From: Desulfovibrio sp. UIB00
Lineage (GTDB): Bacteria > Desulfobacterota > Desulfovibrionia > Desulfovibrionales > Desulfovibrionaceae
Assembly (NCBI RefSeq): GCF_022508225.1
Contig: NZ_JAETXJ010000007.1
Coordinates: 62,001 to 126,000, forward strand
Length of the DNA: 64,000 nucleotides
Reading direction: 5' to 3'
Both the position numbers and the translations under genes were made by a program. The notes beneath the pieces were generated by a model that made no database searches, had not been told where the DNA came from, and saw only the letters and a program-made list of their open reading frames with translations. This document shows positions 25,898 to 34,481 of the stretch, in pieces; position 1 is the first letter of the stretch, and each line of letters starts with the position of its first letter.

Positions 25898-27583
25898 TTA
25901 AATTTCCTTGTAACGCCCGCCATTGGCAGCAGAGCTGACCAGATAGGCATAACGCCGCAGCACCGGGTAAGGGCAATCCTTCTTGGGCACCACAAGGGCG
26001 GCGCGCCGCTTGGCAAGCTCGGCCTCGTCCACAAGCAGGTCCAGCTTGCGGTTGGGAATGTCGATATGGATGGTATCGCCTTCGTGCACAAGAGCGATAA
26101 CACCACCGTCCGCCGCTTCGGGCGAAATGTGCCCTATGGCCGCGCCATTGGTGCCGCCGGAGAAACGGCCGTCCGTCAGCAGGGCAACATCCTTGCCAAG
26201 GCCCATGCCTGTGATGGCCGCTGTGGGCGAGAGCATTTCGCGCATGCCGGGGCCGCCGCGCGGGCCTTCGTAGCGGATCACAACGCCGTCCCCGGCCTTG
26301 ATCTTGCCGTCAAGAATGGCCTTCATGGCGTCTTCTTCCGACTCAAACACGCGGGCCGTGACGTCGCGGCACATCATTTCCGGAGCAACCGCAGACTGCT
26401 TGACCACAGCGCCCTCGGGGGCCAGGCTGCCACGCAGGATGGCAATGCCGCCCTGCTTGGAATAGGGATTCTCAACACTGCGGATCACTTCAGGGTTCAT
26501 GACGCGGGCGTTCATGTCCTTAAGGTTTTCGCCCACGGTCTTGCCCGTGGCGGTCATGCAGTCCTTGTTGATGAGGCCCAGCTTATCCAGCTCGGTCATG
26601 ACGGCAGGGATGCCGCCCGCGTTGTCCAGATCAACCATGTAATGCTTGCCCGCCGGGGAAAGCTTGCACAGATTGGGGCTCTTTTTGCTGACTTCGTCAA
26701 AAATTTCCAGGCCAAGCTTCAATCCGGCCTCGCCGAACACGGCGGGCAGGTGCAGCACGGTGTTGGTGGAGCAGCCAAGGGCCATATCCACGGCAACGGC
26801 GTTAGCAACGGACTTGGGCGTTACGATGTCCAGCGGGCGGATGTTCTTGCGCAGCAGATCCATAACCCGCATGCCCGCCGTTTTGGCAAGGCGGATGCGC
26901 GCGCCGCTCACAGCGGGGATGGTGCCGTTGCCGGGCAGGGCCACGCCGATGGTTTCAGACAGACAGTTCATGGAATTGGCCGTGAACATGCCCGCGCAAG
27001 CGCCGCAGCCGGGACAGGCGCGTTCTGCCATGTATTCCAGTTCTTCTTCGGTCATAGCGCCGCTGCGCACCTTGCCCACAGCTTCAAACACGGTGATGAG
27101 ATCGCCGCGCTTGCCGGGGCCTATGTCCCCGGGCAGCATGGGGCCGCCGGAAACCAGCACCGAGGGAATGTTCAGGCGCATCATGGCCATGAGCATACCG
27201 GGAACGCACTTGTCGCAGTTGGGAATGAACACCAGAGCGTCAAAGGCGTGACCGCGCGCCATAATTTCAATGGAATCCGCGATGAATTCACGCGAGGGCA
27301 GAGAAAAACGCATGCCTTCATGGTTCATGGCCAGACCGTCGCACACGGCAATAGCCGGGAACTGCAGCGGCGTACCGCCCGACATACGTACACCGGCCTT
27401 GACCGCGTCGGCCAGGCTGTTCAGGTGCATATGCCCGGGAACGACCTCGCTGGCGGCGTTCACAATGCCTACCAAGGGGCGTTCCATTTCTTCTCTGGTA
27501 AGGCCCAGAGCATAGAGCAGGGAGCGGTGGGGGGCTTTTTCCAGCCCGGACTTCATTTTTTTGCTGCGTGCTTCATCATCCAT
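25898..27583 (-). CDS. ilvD: Dihydroxy-acid dehydratase
   Basis: A 561-residue enzyme that converts 2,3-dihydroxy-acids to 2-keto acids in valine and isoleucine synthesis. Iron-sulfur ligands lie in [10 protein letters not shown] and [16 protein letters not shown]; the modified active-site lysine region is [10 protein letters not shown] / [12 protein letters not shown]; the C-terminal [11 protein letters not shown] motif is present. Length and motifs are typical. AAGGA lies upstream of the ATG. No other ilv gene is nearby. Confidence 0.97.
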   Translation of the reverse strand: MDDEARSKKMKSGLEKAPHRSLLYALGLTREEMERPLVGIVNAASEVVPGHMHLNSLADAVKAGVRMSGGTPLQFPAIAVCDGLAMNHEGMRFSLPSREFIADSIEIMARGHAFDALVFIPNCDKCVPGMLMAMMRLNIPSVLVSGGPMLPGDIGPGKRGDLITVFEAVGKVRSGAMTEEELEYMAERACPGCGACAGMFTANSMNCLSETIGVALPGNGTIPAVSGARIRLAKTAGMRVMDLLRKNIRPLDIVTPKSVANAVAVDMALGCSTNTVLHLPAVFGEAGLKLGLEIFDEVSKKSPNLCKLSPAGKHYMVDLDNAGGIPAVMTELDKLGLINKDCMTATGKTVGENLKDMNARVMNPEVIRSVENPYSKQGGIAILRGSLAPEGAVVKQSAVAPEMMCRDVTARVFESEEDAMKAILDGKIKAGDGVVIRYEGPRGGPGMREMLSPTAAITGMGLGKDVALLTDGRFSGGTNGAAIGHISPEAADGGVIALVHEGDTIHIDIPNRKLDLLVDEAELAKRRAALVVPKKDCPYPVLRRYAYLVSSAANGGRYKEI

Positions 27584-27803
27584 GACGGTATCCTTATGGT
27601 ATGAACAACAAACATTCCTCTTGCGCCCGCAATCGGAATGAGAATGGTACGGTAATTTTTTACGCCCGTAAACACGCCATAGCCGCTCCTGCCTGAGTGG
27701 CGCGCCACAACCGGACGTTGTATAATCCCACGCTGAACAGGTATTTTTTCTGCACTGCCCTCAGCCACTTGAGCGCGCCGCCGAAGTGAGCTAATTTCCC
27801 GGC

Positions 27804-29351
27804 ATGCAAAGCTCTACCCCAACCCTGGCCCGCCGCTACATATTCAAGCTCGTGGCCAACATCGCCTCCGTCCCGGTCTACCTTGTCATGGAGGCCATTC
27901 TGCCCCGCGCTCTCGGGCCGCAGATGTACGGCAATTACAGCTTTGCCACCAACCTGTTCCAGCAGCTTTCCGGCTTTCTGGATATGGGAACCTCCACCTG
28001 CTTTTACAATTCCCTCTCGCGCCGTCAGGCAGAGACCGGCCTCATTGGCTTTTACATGCGCGCCACAGCGGCGGTATTCGCCATTATTTTGCTGGCCGCA
28101 GGCCTGCTGCAGATTCCTGCAGCTGGCGAGTTGCTCATGCCAGATGTGCCCCTCTGGCTCGCGCCGCTGGCAGCCCTGTGGGCTTTTCTGACATGGTGGG
28201 GCCGTGTGTTGCGCTCCATGAACGATGCCGTGGGCGCGACTGTTTCTTCCGAAATGGTGCGCACCGTTGTTTCGCTGTTTACGGTGGGCTTGCTGGGGCT
28301 CATGTTCTGGGCCGACTGGCTGAACATCCACACGCTCTTTGCCCAGCAATACCTCATGCTGGGGGCAACGGCCCTTGGCTACTGGCTGGTTACGCGCACC
28401 TACTGGCGGCAGGCGGGCATTCCTCTGCACTTCCGGCTCACGCCTGAGCAGACGCGCGCCTATGGGCGGGAGTTTTTCAATTATAGCCACCCGCTGTTTG
28501 TGCAGGCCCTGCTTTCCTTTTTGCTCCTCACAGCCGAGCGCTGGCTGCTGCAATGGTTTGACGGCAGCGTGGAGCAGGGCTTTTTTGCCCTTTCCCAAAA
28601 AGTCAGCATGGCCTGCTTTCTTTTTGTTTCAGCCATGACGCCTCTGGTCATGCGCGAGCTTTCCATCGCCTGGGGCAACAATGACCGTGAGGCCATGGGC
28701 CGCCTGCTCACGCGTTTTGCCCCGCTGCTCTACGTGGTGGCTGCCTATTTTTCGTGCTTTACGCTGGCCGAAGGTTCCGCCCTGGTGAATTTTTTCGGTG
28801 GCGCGCAGTTTGCCGCTGCGACCCTTCCTGTACAGATCATGGCGCTCTACCCCCTGCATCAGGCCTATGGGCAGCTTGCGGGATCGGTTTTTCACGCCAC
28901 GGGCCGTACCAAGGTGCTGCGCAATATGGCGGCGCTGGAATGCATTTACGGTTTCAGCACGGCGTGGTTTCTGCTTGCGCCGCCCGAATATTTCGGGCTT
29001 GGCCTCGGTGCCGTGGGACTGGCGATCAAAACCGTGTGCGTACAGGTCATCACCGTCAACGTCTATCTTTGGCTGGCCTCGCGCTTTATACCCCTCAAGT
29101 TTTGGCGCAACGTGGCCCACCAGATATGGAGCCTAGCAGTTCTGCTGCTGCTGGCCTTTGGCTGCCGCCAGCTTACGCTCTATCTTGGCATTGGCGATGT
29201 GGATTCCCTGCCGCGTTTTCTTGTTTCCGGCGTCATCTACACTGCGGCTATCGGCCTGCTCTGCCTGAGCATGCCTGCGGTCATGGGTTTTTCACGGCAG
29301 GAATTGCGCGAAGTATTCATCCGGTTCAGCAAATCCAGGTCACACGGCTAA
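27804..29351 (+). CDS. Polysaccharide/oligosaccharide flippase family membrane protein (Wzx-like)
   Basis: A 515-residue protein with about 12-14 hydrophobic segments. The N-terminus (FKLVANIASVPVYLVMEAILPRALGPQMYGNYSFA) has the pattern of Wzx/MurJ-type lipid-linked sugar flippases (MOP superfamily). The start at 27804 lacks a strong ribosome-binding site. No glycosyltransferase or polymerase gene is adjacent, so this is an isolated flippase. A strong terminator follows at 29438. Confidence 0.75.
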   Translation: MQSSTPTLARRYIFKLVANIASVPVYLVMEAILPRALGPQMYGNYSFATNLFQQLSGFLDMGTSTCFYNSLSRRQAETGLIGFYMRATAAVFAIILLAAGLLQIPAAGELLMPDVPLWLAPLAALWAFLTWWGRVLRSMNDAVGATVSSEMVRTVVSLFTVGLLGLMFWADWLNIHTLFAQQYLMLGATALGYWLVTRTYWRQAGIPLHFRLTPEQTRAYGREFFNYSHPLFVQALLSFLLLTAERWLLQWFDGSVEQGFFALSQKVSMACFLFVSAMTPLVMRELSIAWGNNDREAMGRLLTRFAPLLYVVAAYFSCFTLAEGSALVNFFGGAQFAAATLPVQIMALYPLHQAYGQLAGSVFHATGRTKVLRNMAALECIYGFSTAWFLLAPPEYFGLGLGAVGLAIKTVCVQVITVNVYLWLASRFIPLKFWRNVAHQIWSLAVLLLLAFGCRQLTLYLGIGDVDSLPRFLVSGVIYTAAIGLLCLSMPAVMGFSRQELREVFIRFSKSRSHG

Positions 29352-29437
29352 CACCCCACCGACTAAATAGAAAGGCCGGACTGAGGTCTGCTCCCCGTCA
29401 AGAGTGCAGGCCCAAAAGGCCAGGACGAATAATCAAA

Positions 29438-29488
29438 CGGCCAGCTTTTTCCAAAATTCTATTGGAGAGAGCTGGCCGAGCCTTTTTT
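29438..29488 (+). terminator. Terminator after the flippase gene
   Basis: A 17-bp stem with two G-U pairs (left arm 29438-29454, right arm 29462-29478, seven-base loop) followed by AGCC and six T. It is 86 bases after the flippase stop. Confidence 0.85.
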
Positions 29489-29772
29489 AAGATATCTTCG
29501 TAGTATAAAAACGTATGTGTTCTTCTAGCAGAACGACGGTTTCTGCTAGCTGCACACCTCTTCCCTGTCACCGCTTCGGTTAGTTTTTGTGGGACAGATA
29601 GCTATGGTAGCAATTTGTATGGGTTAATCTTTGCCGTCTGGTAGTGCCTGCTTCATGCAGGTTTAAAGTCCTACCCATTGGCGATGGTTGCTATGGGGTG
29701 TTTCTTGCGTTTGGTAAGTGCACTAAAAATAAAGTAATACAGGAGTAAGCTGTTTTCAGGCTTCATATTTCA

Positions 29773-29788
29773 TGGCTTCCACATTGCA
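29773..29788 (+). promoter_or_regulatory. Sigma-54-type promoter of the flagellin-like gene
   Basis: TGGCTTCCACATTGCA has TGGC and TTGCA with GG and GC ten bases apart, the -24/-12 spacing of sigma-54 promoters. Initiation is predicted near 29799, about 78 bases before the ATG at 29877. Flagellar genes are frequent sigma-54 targets, which agrees with the product. Confidence 0.6.
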
Positions 29789-29876
29789 AGAAGCGGCAAA
29801 ATTCAGGTAAACTTTTTTAAAAAAATGTCGTTAGGGAGATGAGGAGTACCAAACTGTGCGCAAGTGAGGTGTCGGA

Positions 29877-30641
29877 ATGGACTTTTTTGATGATATTTTG
29901 ACAGCCACATATTTAAAGAAGGCCAGCTTGAGCCTTCTGCTGGATAGTTTGCCGCAGTCAGTGCCCCCAACGTACACATCCGGCAAAGAAATGCTTGCCG
30001 CAGCGTTGACCGGGCGAATCAGGACTGATGCATCCATGCTGCGGCAAGGGGCGAAAAATGCAACGGAAGGGGCAAATATAGCCACGCTGATCGCAACGTC
30101 CACATCCACGGTGCGCGACAACCTGAACCAGATGTTAACTCTTGCCCAAGAGGTAAAGGCCGATCCCACCAAGGGCAGCGCCAACGGCGCTGCGTTTACA
30201 GCCCTTGCCGGAGAGCTCTCGTCAGTTGTTTCTGGCACAAAATACAATAATATTTCTTTGTTAGACAAAACTGGCTGGACGAATGACAGTCGTCTTACAA
30301 TCAGCGGCGATGGAAAGTCCTCGACCTTCAAACTACAGCTGGGATACGGCAGCTCAACCTTTACTCTAAACGATTTGTCGTATCTTAATTACCTGAAGAG
30401 TGTTGATTTAAGCAGCGGATCACTTAATATAGATGCGCTTATCAGTGATCTTTCAGCACAAATAAATACAGTTGATGTGATATATAGTAAGAATAATTCG
30501 CTGTCAGGGTCTTACAAAAGCGAGGCAAATGTCCTGGTGGAGCAGGCAGACATTCTGAATAAGGCCGCGCAGGATGCGATGCCGAGTGAGGAAGACCCTC
30601 TTTTGCGGGATATTGGCAGTATTATTTCCACAACATCCTGA
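29877..30641 (+). CDS. Orphan flagellin-like protein lacking terminal D0 helices
   Basis: A 254-residue protein. Residues ~50-135 resemble the flagellin D1 helices and hairpin: ATEGANIATLIATSTSTVRD, NQMLTLAQEVKADPT, and SSVVSGTKYNNISLLDKTGW, where flagellins have TQFNGKKLLDG. A C-terminal helix (SEANVLVEQADILNKAAQDA) could pair with it. The typical N-terminal D0 sequence (NTN.SLNAQ) and the C-terminal ANQ...QA.LSLL are missing, so it probably cannot polymerise as normal filament. GAGG precedes the ATG by seven bases. It is bounded by terminators, is AT-richer than its neighbours, and has a sigma-54-like promoter. Function unknown. Confidence 0.65.
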   Translation: MDFFDDILTATYLKKASLSLLLDSLPQSVPPTYTSGKEMLAAALTGRIRTDASMLRQGAKNATEGANIATLIATSTSTVRDNLNQMLTLAQEVKADPTKGSANGAAFTALAGELSSVVSGTKYNNISLLDKTGWTNDSRLTISGDGKSSTFKLQLGYGSSTFTLNDLSYLNYLKSVDLSSGSLNIDALISDLSAQINTVDVIYSKNNSLSGSYKSEANVLVEQADILNKAAQDAMPSEEDPLLRDIGSIISTTS

Positions 30642-30774
30642 GCACTGTTGTTGTGCAAATCTCTTCGGGGCTTGCATCGGTTTATATCCCGGCAATGCTC
30701 CCACTCACCAACATTTCGGATTTTTTTGCATTTCTCCCCGCGCAATAACCACTAACACTGAACCTTATTGAAAG

Positions 30775-30820
30775 GCGTCACAAGCGGCTCTTGCACATGT
30801 TCCGCCTGTGACGCTTTTTT
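30775..30820 (+). terminator. Terminator after the flagellin-like gene
   Basis: GCGTCACAAGCGG and CCGCCTGTGACGC (arms 30775-30787 and 30802-30814) pair with one mismatch; six T follow. Confidence 0.8.
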
Positions 30821-30914
30821 ATGTTGTCTACATGATGGGGAGCATTGCAGCGCAGCGTGGGTCCCTTTATAGCGCGAGCCACTCAGAATGGGGCACAAAA
30901 TCCAGCCCCGGACT

Positions 30915-32159
30915 TTACACTGCCGCATCAAGCAGCAGATTGTCCCTATGGATCACCTCGGGGTAGTGCGCATCGCCCAGAATGGCTGCGACCTCGTGCC
31001 TTTTCAGGCCCATAATTTTTTTCAGGTCTGAAGTGCTGTAGTTGGAGAGCCCCACGCCGAGGCTTTGCCCTTCGTGCAGCACACGCACCAGCCCGCCCTG
31101 CTGAAAGCTGCCCTCAACGCGAAACACGCCGCCGGGCAAAAGGCTGCCGCCCTTGTGCAGCAGGGCCTTGGCCGCGCCTGCGTCCACATGCACGCTGCCC
31201 GCCGGGTCTGACTGATAGGCCAGCCAGAATTTACGGCGCGGTATGGCATGCCGCGCAGGGCAAACCCATGTGCCGCCCGCAAAGGGTTCAAGCCCCTGCG
31301 GAGCCGGACAAATACCGCTGGCGGCAAAGGCCCGCGTGATGATCTCCGGCTCGCGCCCAGGCAAAATCAGCGTGGGCACACCAATCTGCGCGGCGCGGCG
31401 GGCCGCCAGCAGCTTGGAATACATGCCGCCGGTGCCTACGGAAGTCTTGCCGCCGCAAAGCTGACCCAGATCAAGGGCCGCCACGTCATCGATATGATCC
31501 ATGATGGGGGCGTTGGGGTCCTTTTGCGGATCTGCAGCCAGAACGCCCGAGGCGGACGTGAGATTGATAAACAGATCCGCCCCGGTCAGATTGACCAAAA
31601 GGCTTGCAAGGCAGTCGTTATCGCCGAACTTCAGTTCGCTGATGGACACCGTGTCGTTTTCGTTGACAATGGGCAGCACGCCCCATTCCAACAGTTCGGC
31701 AAAGGTATTGCGGGCATTGAGGAAGCGCTGACGCGCGCGCAGGTCATCGCGGGTCAGCAGAACCTGGGCGGTGGGCATGCGGTGGGCCAGAAAAACCTTG
31801 TCCCAGCTCTGCATAAGCTGCCCCTGCCCCACTGCTGCCGCAGCCTGACGCGCCGCGAGGCCCGTGGTCTCAACCACATGCCCACGCGTGGCAAGCGCCG
31901 CCCGCCCAGCGGCCACAGCACCGGAAGAAACCAGCACCAGACGGCGCGGCTCCGCTCCCCCTGCGCTACCGGATGCGGCATCAGCCGCTGGCAGCAGATT
32001 GCGCAGGCGCGCCAGCTGCCCAGCCAGATTTTCCAGTACGGGCATGCTCAGGCCCTGGGCATCGGTGAGTACGGCGCTGCCTACCTTGACGACCACCACC
32101 CGCGCCTGGGCAAGCACCCGTGCGCGTTCCTGCCGCCAGTCTTCCGTCGGCGCTGTCAT
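30915..32159 (-). CDS. proB: Glutamate 5-kinase with PUA domain
   Basis: A 414-residue enzyme that phosphorylates glutamate in the first step of proline synthesis. Kinase motifs are VVVKVGSAVLT, VSSGAVAAGRAAL, NENDTVS, FGDND and VGTGGMYSKLLAA. The C-terminal PUA domain (about residues 310-400, GSVHVDAGAAKALL to LKRHEVAAIL) is present. It includes an Ala-rich insertion near residues 57-70. GGAG precedes the start, 17 bases after the obgE stop, as the last gene of rplU-rpmA-obgE-proB. Confidence 0.95.
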   Translation of the reverse strand: MTAPTEDWRQERARVLAQARVVVVKVGSAVLTDAQGLSMPVLENLAGQLARLRNLLPAADAASGSAGGAEPRRLVLVSSGAVAAGRAALATRGHVVETTGLAARQAAAAVGQGQLMQSWDKVFLAHRMPTAQVLLTRDDLRARQRFLNARNTFAELLEWGVLPIVNENDTVSISELKFGDNDCLASLLVNLTGADLFINLTSASGVLAADPQKDPNAPIMDHIDDVAALDLGQLCGGKTSVGTGGMYSKLLAARRAAQIGVPTLILPGREPEIITRAFAASGICPAPQGLEPFAGGTWVCPARHAIPRRKFWLAYQSDPAGSVHVDAGAAKALLHKGGSLLPGGVFRVEGSFQQGGLVRVLHEGQSLGVGLSNYSTSDLKKIMGLKRHEVAAILGDAHYPEVIHRDNLLLDAAV

Positions 32160-32176
32160 ATATGCTCCACAGACCG

Positions 32177-33277
32177 CTACTCGCGGGTATAGATCACTTC
32201 AATTTCGGGGAAGTCCTCTTCCTCATCGCCGTCTGTATCGGCAAAATGCAGAATAGGCGCGTGGCTGGCGGTTTCGTCACGCATGCGCCAAAGCTCTTCC
32301 ACCAAGGGCTCAACGTCGATATTGTCCCTCGCGGAAATAAAGAAGATATTGCGGCCATCGGCCTTGGCTCTGCTTTTCAGTTCTTCCAGGCGTTCAGGGC
32401 TGATGAGGTCGATCTTGTTGACCACCTCGATCTGCTGCCTCTCGCCCAATTCTTCGTCAAAGCGGCGCAGTTCTTCATTGATGAGGTTAAAGCCCGCCCA
32501 GGGATCATCCTCGCCCACATCCTCCACGCTGAGAATATGCACAAGAAAACGTGTGCGCTCCACATGCTTGAGAAAACGCAGTCCAAGGCCCTGGCCTTCG
32601 TGCGCGCCTTCAATGAGGCCGGGGATGTCGGCAATGACCATGCGCCTGTCGGGATCCACTTCGTCAATCATCACGCCGAGGTTGGGCGTGAGCGTGGTGA
32701 AGGGATAGGCCGCGATCTTGGGACGCGCCGCCGAAACCTGCGAAATAAAGGTGGATTTGCCCGCATTGGGCAAGCCCAACAGACCGGCATCGGCCAGAAT
32801 CTTCAGTTCAAGGCGCAGATTTTTTTCTTCGCCTGGTTCGCCGGGCTGGCAAAAACGCGGGGCGCGCATGGTGGAAGACTTGAAATGTTCGTTGCCCTTG
32901 CCACCGCGTCCTCCGCGCGCAACCATCACTTCCGCTTCAGGATCGCTGAGGTCGGCCAACAGCTCTTCACCATCCGGGCCTTCAACAAAAACAAGCGTGC
33001 CCACCGGCAGGTGCAGCACCATGTCTTCACCTTTTTTGCCGTCGCACTGGCTGCCCTCGCCGGGGCGACCATTGCGGGCCTCATAAAGGCGCTTGAGGCG
33101 AAAATCGTACAAAGACAGCAAACGGCCATCGGCTTTCAGCAGCACAGAACCGCCGTCACCACCGTTGCCGCCGTCCGGGCCGCCGCGCGGCACAAATTTT
33201 TCGCGCCGAAAAGACAAACAACCGTGCCCGCCCTTACCGGCGCGCACCTGAATTCGAGCTTCATCTACAAATCGCAT
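32177..33277 (-). CDS. obgE: GTPase ObgE/CgtA
   Basis: A 366-residue ribosome-associated GTPase. The glycine-rich Obg domain (residues 1-158, GGPDGGNGGDGGSV) precedes the G domain: GLPNAGKST (G1), FTTLTPN (G2), DIPGLIEGA (G3), NKIDL (G4) and SA in FFISARDN (G5). A short acidic tail ends the protein. It follows rpmA by 255 bases, as is common, and overlaps none. Confidence 0.97.
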   Translation of the reverse strand: MRFVDEARIQVRAGKGGHGCLSFRREKFVPRGGPDGGNGGDGGSVLLKADGRLLSLYDFRLKRLYEARNGRPGEGSQCDGKKGEDMVLHLPVGTLVFVEGPDGEELLADLSDPEAEVMVARGGRGGKGNEHFKSSTMRAPRFCQPGEPGEEKNLRLELKILADAGLLGLPNAGKSTFISQVSAARPKIAAYPFTTLTPNLGVMIDEVDPDRRMVIADIPGLIEGAHEGQGLGLRFLKHVERTRFLVHILSVEDVGEDDPWAGFNLINEELRRFDEELGERQQIEVVNKIDLISPERLEELKSRAKADGRNIFFISARDNIDVEPLVEELWRMRDETASHAPILHFADTDGDEEEDFPEIEVIYTRE

Positions 33278-33475
33278 GGGATATCCTTGCGGTCAGTCCG
33301 CGCGGCTGCGCCTGCAATGCTGGCGCTCGCCGTAATGTATAAGGGGCTGCCGTTCCGAAAAACCGCGCAAATTTTGCAGCAATGCAGGTCAGCGCCATGC
33401 GGCAAACACCTGCTTGCCCTACGCTGCCTGCTTTTCGGTCTGTGGCCTTGCGCCACACATACCCCAGCACAAACA

Positions 33476-33514
33476 CCGAGAGGGAAGAAGCCTCGCGGCC
33501 CCTTCCCTCATCGG
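33476..33514 (-). terminator. Hairpin between rpmA and obgE
   Basis: GAGGGAAG / CTTCCCTC plus CCGA/TCGG around one bulged base form a 12-bp stem. No T tract follows, so it is more likely an mRNA processing or partial attenuation structure separating ribosomal-protein from obgE expression. Confidence 0.35.
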
Positions 33515-33532
33515 CAAATTCCACGCGGCCGC

Positions 33533-33802
33533 TTAGTCGGCGGCCGCCTCCACATGCACGCGCGTGTGAACGCGACGTTTGCGGATATACTTCTCAAAGC
33601 GCACAACGCCGGCCACTTTGGCGAACAGGGTAAAATCCCTGCCCATGCCCACGTTCACACCGGGGTAAACGGTAGTGCCGAGCTGACGCACCAGAATATT
33701 GCCAGCCAGAACGCTCTGACCGCCAAAACGCTTTACGCCGCGGCGTTGGCCTTCACTGTCGCGACCGTTGCGCGAAGAGCCGCCTGCTTTCTTATGTGCC
33801 AT
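33533..33802 (-). CDS. rpmA: 50S ribosomal protein L27
   Basis: 89 residues; the N-terminus [20 protein letters not shown] and [19 protein letters not shown] are the L27 signature. The Gram-negative-type N-terminus has no cleavable extension. GGAGG lies upstream of the ATG. It follows rplU by 132 bases. Confidence 0.98.
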   Translation of the reverse strand: MAHKKAGGSSRNGRDSEGQRRGVKRFGGQSVLAGNILVRQLGTTVYPGVNVGMGRDFTLFAKVAGVVRFEKYIRKRRVHTRVHVEAAAD

Positions 33803-33934
33803 GGTAGCCTCCCTGGGGCGCCGACCCTGTGGACCGGCGGGGCAAAATAAATATCTTTCAACGCGCCCTGCACAAGTACAGAGCTATTGGCAGACCATGC
33901 CCGCGGCCTGCCGAACCTCAGCTAAAGCCGGGTT

Positions 33935-34243
33935 CTAGGCGTTGATGCTCTTAACGCGAATGGTGGTGTAATCCTGGCGGTGACCGCGCAGCTTGCGCGA
34001 GTCATTGCGACGCCAGCGCTTGAACACCTTGATCTTGGGTCCGCGCCCGTGATCCACCACTTCCGCCATAACGGCGGCCCCGGCAAGATAGGGAGCGCCG
34101 ACTTTGCATTCAGCGCCGCCGACCATCAGCACCTTGTCCAGGGAAATTTCGCTTCCGGCCTGAACCGCAAGCTTTTCCACAACTACTTTAGAACCTTCTT
34201 CGACGCGGTACTGTTTTCCGCCGGTCTCGATAATCGCGTACAT
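33935..34243 (-). CDS. rplU: 50S ribosomal protein L21
   Basis: 102 residues starting MYAIIETGGKQYRVEEG, with the C-terminal motif FKRWRRNDSRKLRGHRQDYT typical of L21. Start 34243 is set by GGAGG just upstream; the open frame continues further but has no L21 sequence. First gene of the r-protein-obgE-proB group behind the promoter at 34269-34297. Confidence 0.98.
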   Translation of the reverse strand: MYAIIETGGKQYRVEEGSKVVVEKLAVQAGSEISLDKVLMVGGAECKVGAPYLAGAAVMAEVVDHGRGPKIKVFKRWRRNDSRKLRGHRQDYTTIRVKSINA

Positions 34244-34268
34244 ATCAACCTCCAAAAAGAGAAAGGCA

Positions 34269-34297
34269 TATTTGCCCCACAGGCCGACAAATGTCAA
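34269..34297 (-). promoter_or_regulatory. Promoter of rplU-rpmA-obgE-proB
   Basis: On the minus strand TTGACA (complement of 34292-34297) is followed by 17 bases and CAAATA (complement of 34269-34274). The -35 is perfect, the -10 weak. The leader would be about 20 bases. Confidence 0.5.
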
Positions 34298-34481
34298 GCG
34301 CGTTTTGCAGAATTTTTTTGCAAAACTCGCTACAACAGTCCGCGACTTGCGCGAGTGGCGAGAATACACAACTCCATAGCGGGGAGCAATGCCTTTCTGC
34401 ACCCAGCCACGCGCCGTCTGCCCTCTTCCTTCATGCTGCGGCTCTTGCGCAGCCACAAGCCTGCTGCTATCTCTGAGCCGC

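Larger units (their letters stand above)
29352..29876. other. AT-rich 525-base intergenic region
   Basis: No gene is supported here. It contains a terminator (29438-29488), a second perfect hairpin (CTAGCAGAA 29525-29533 with TTCTGCTAG 29541-29549), and a sigma-54-type promoter (29773-29788) for the gene at 29877. Composition is more AT-rich than the flanking genes. Confidence 0.55.
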
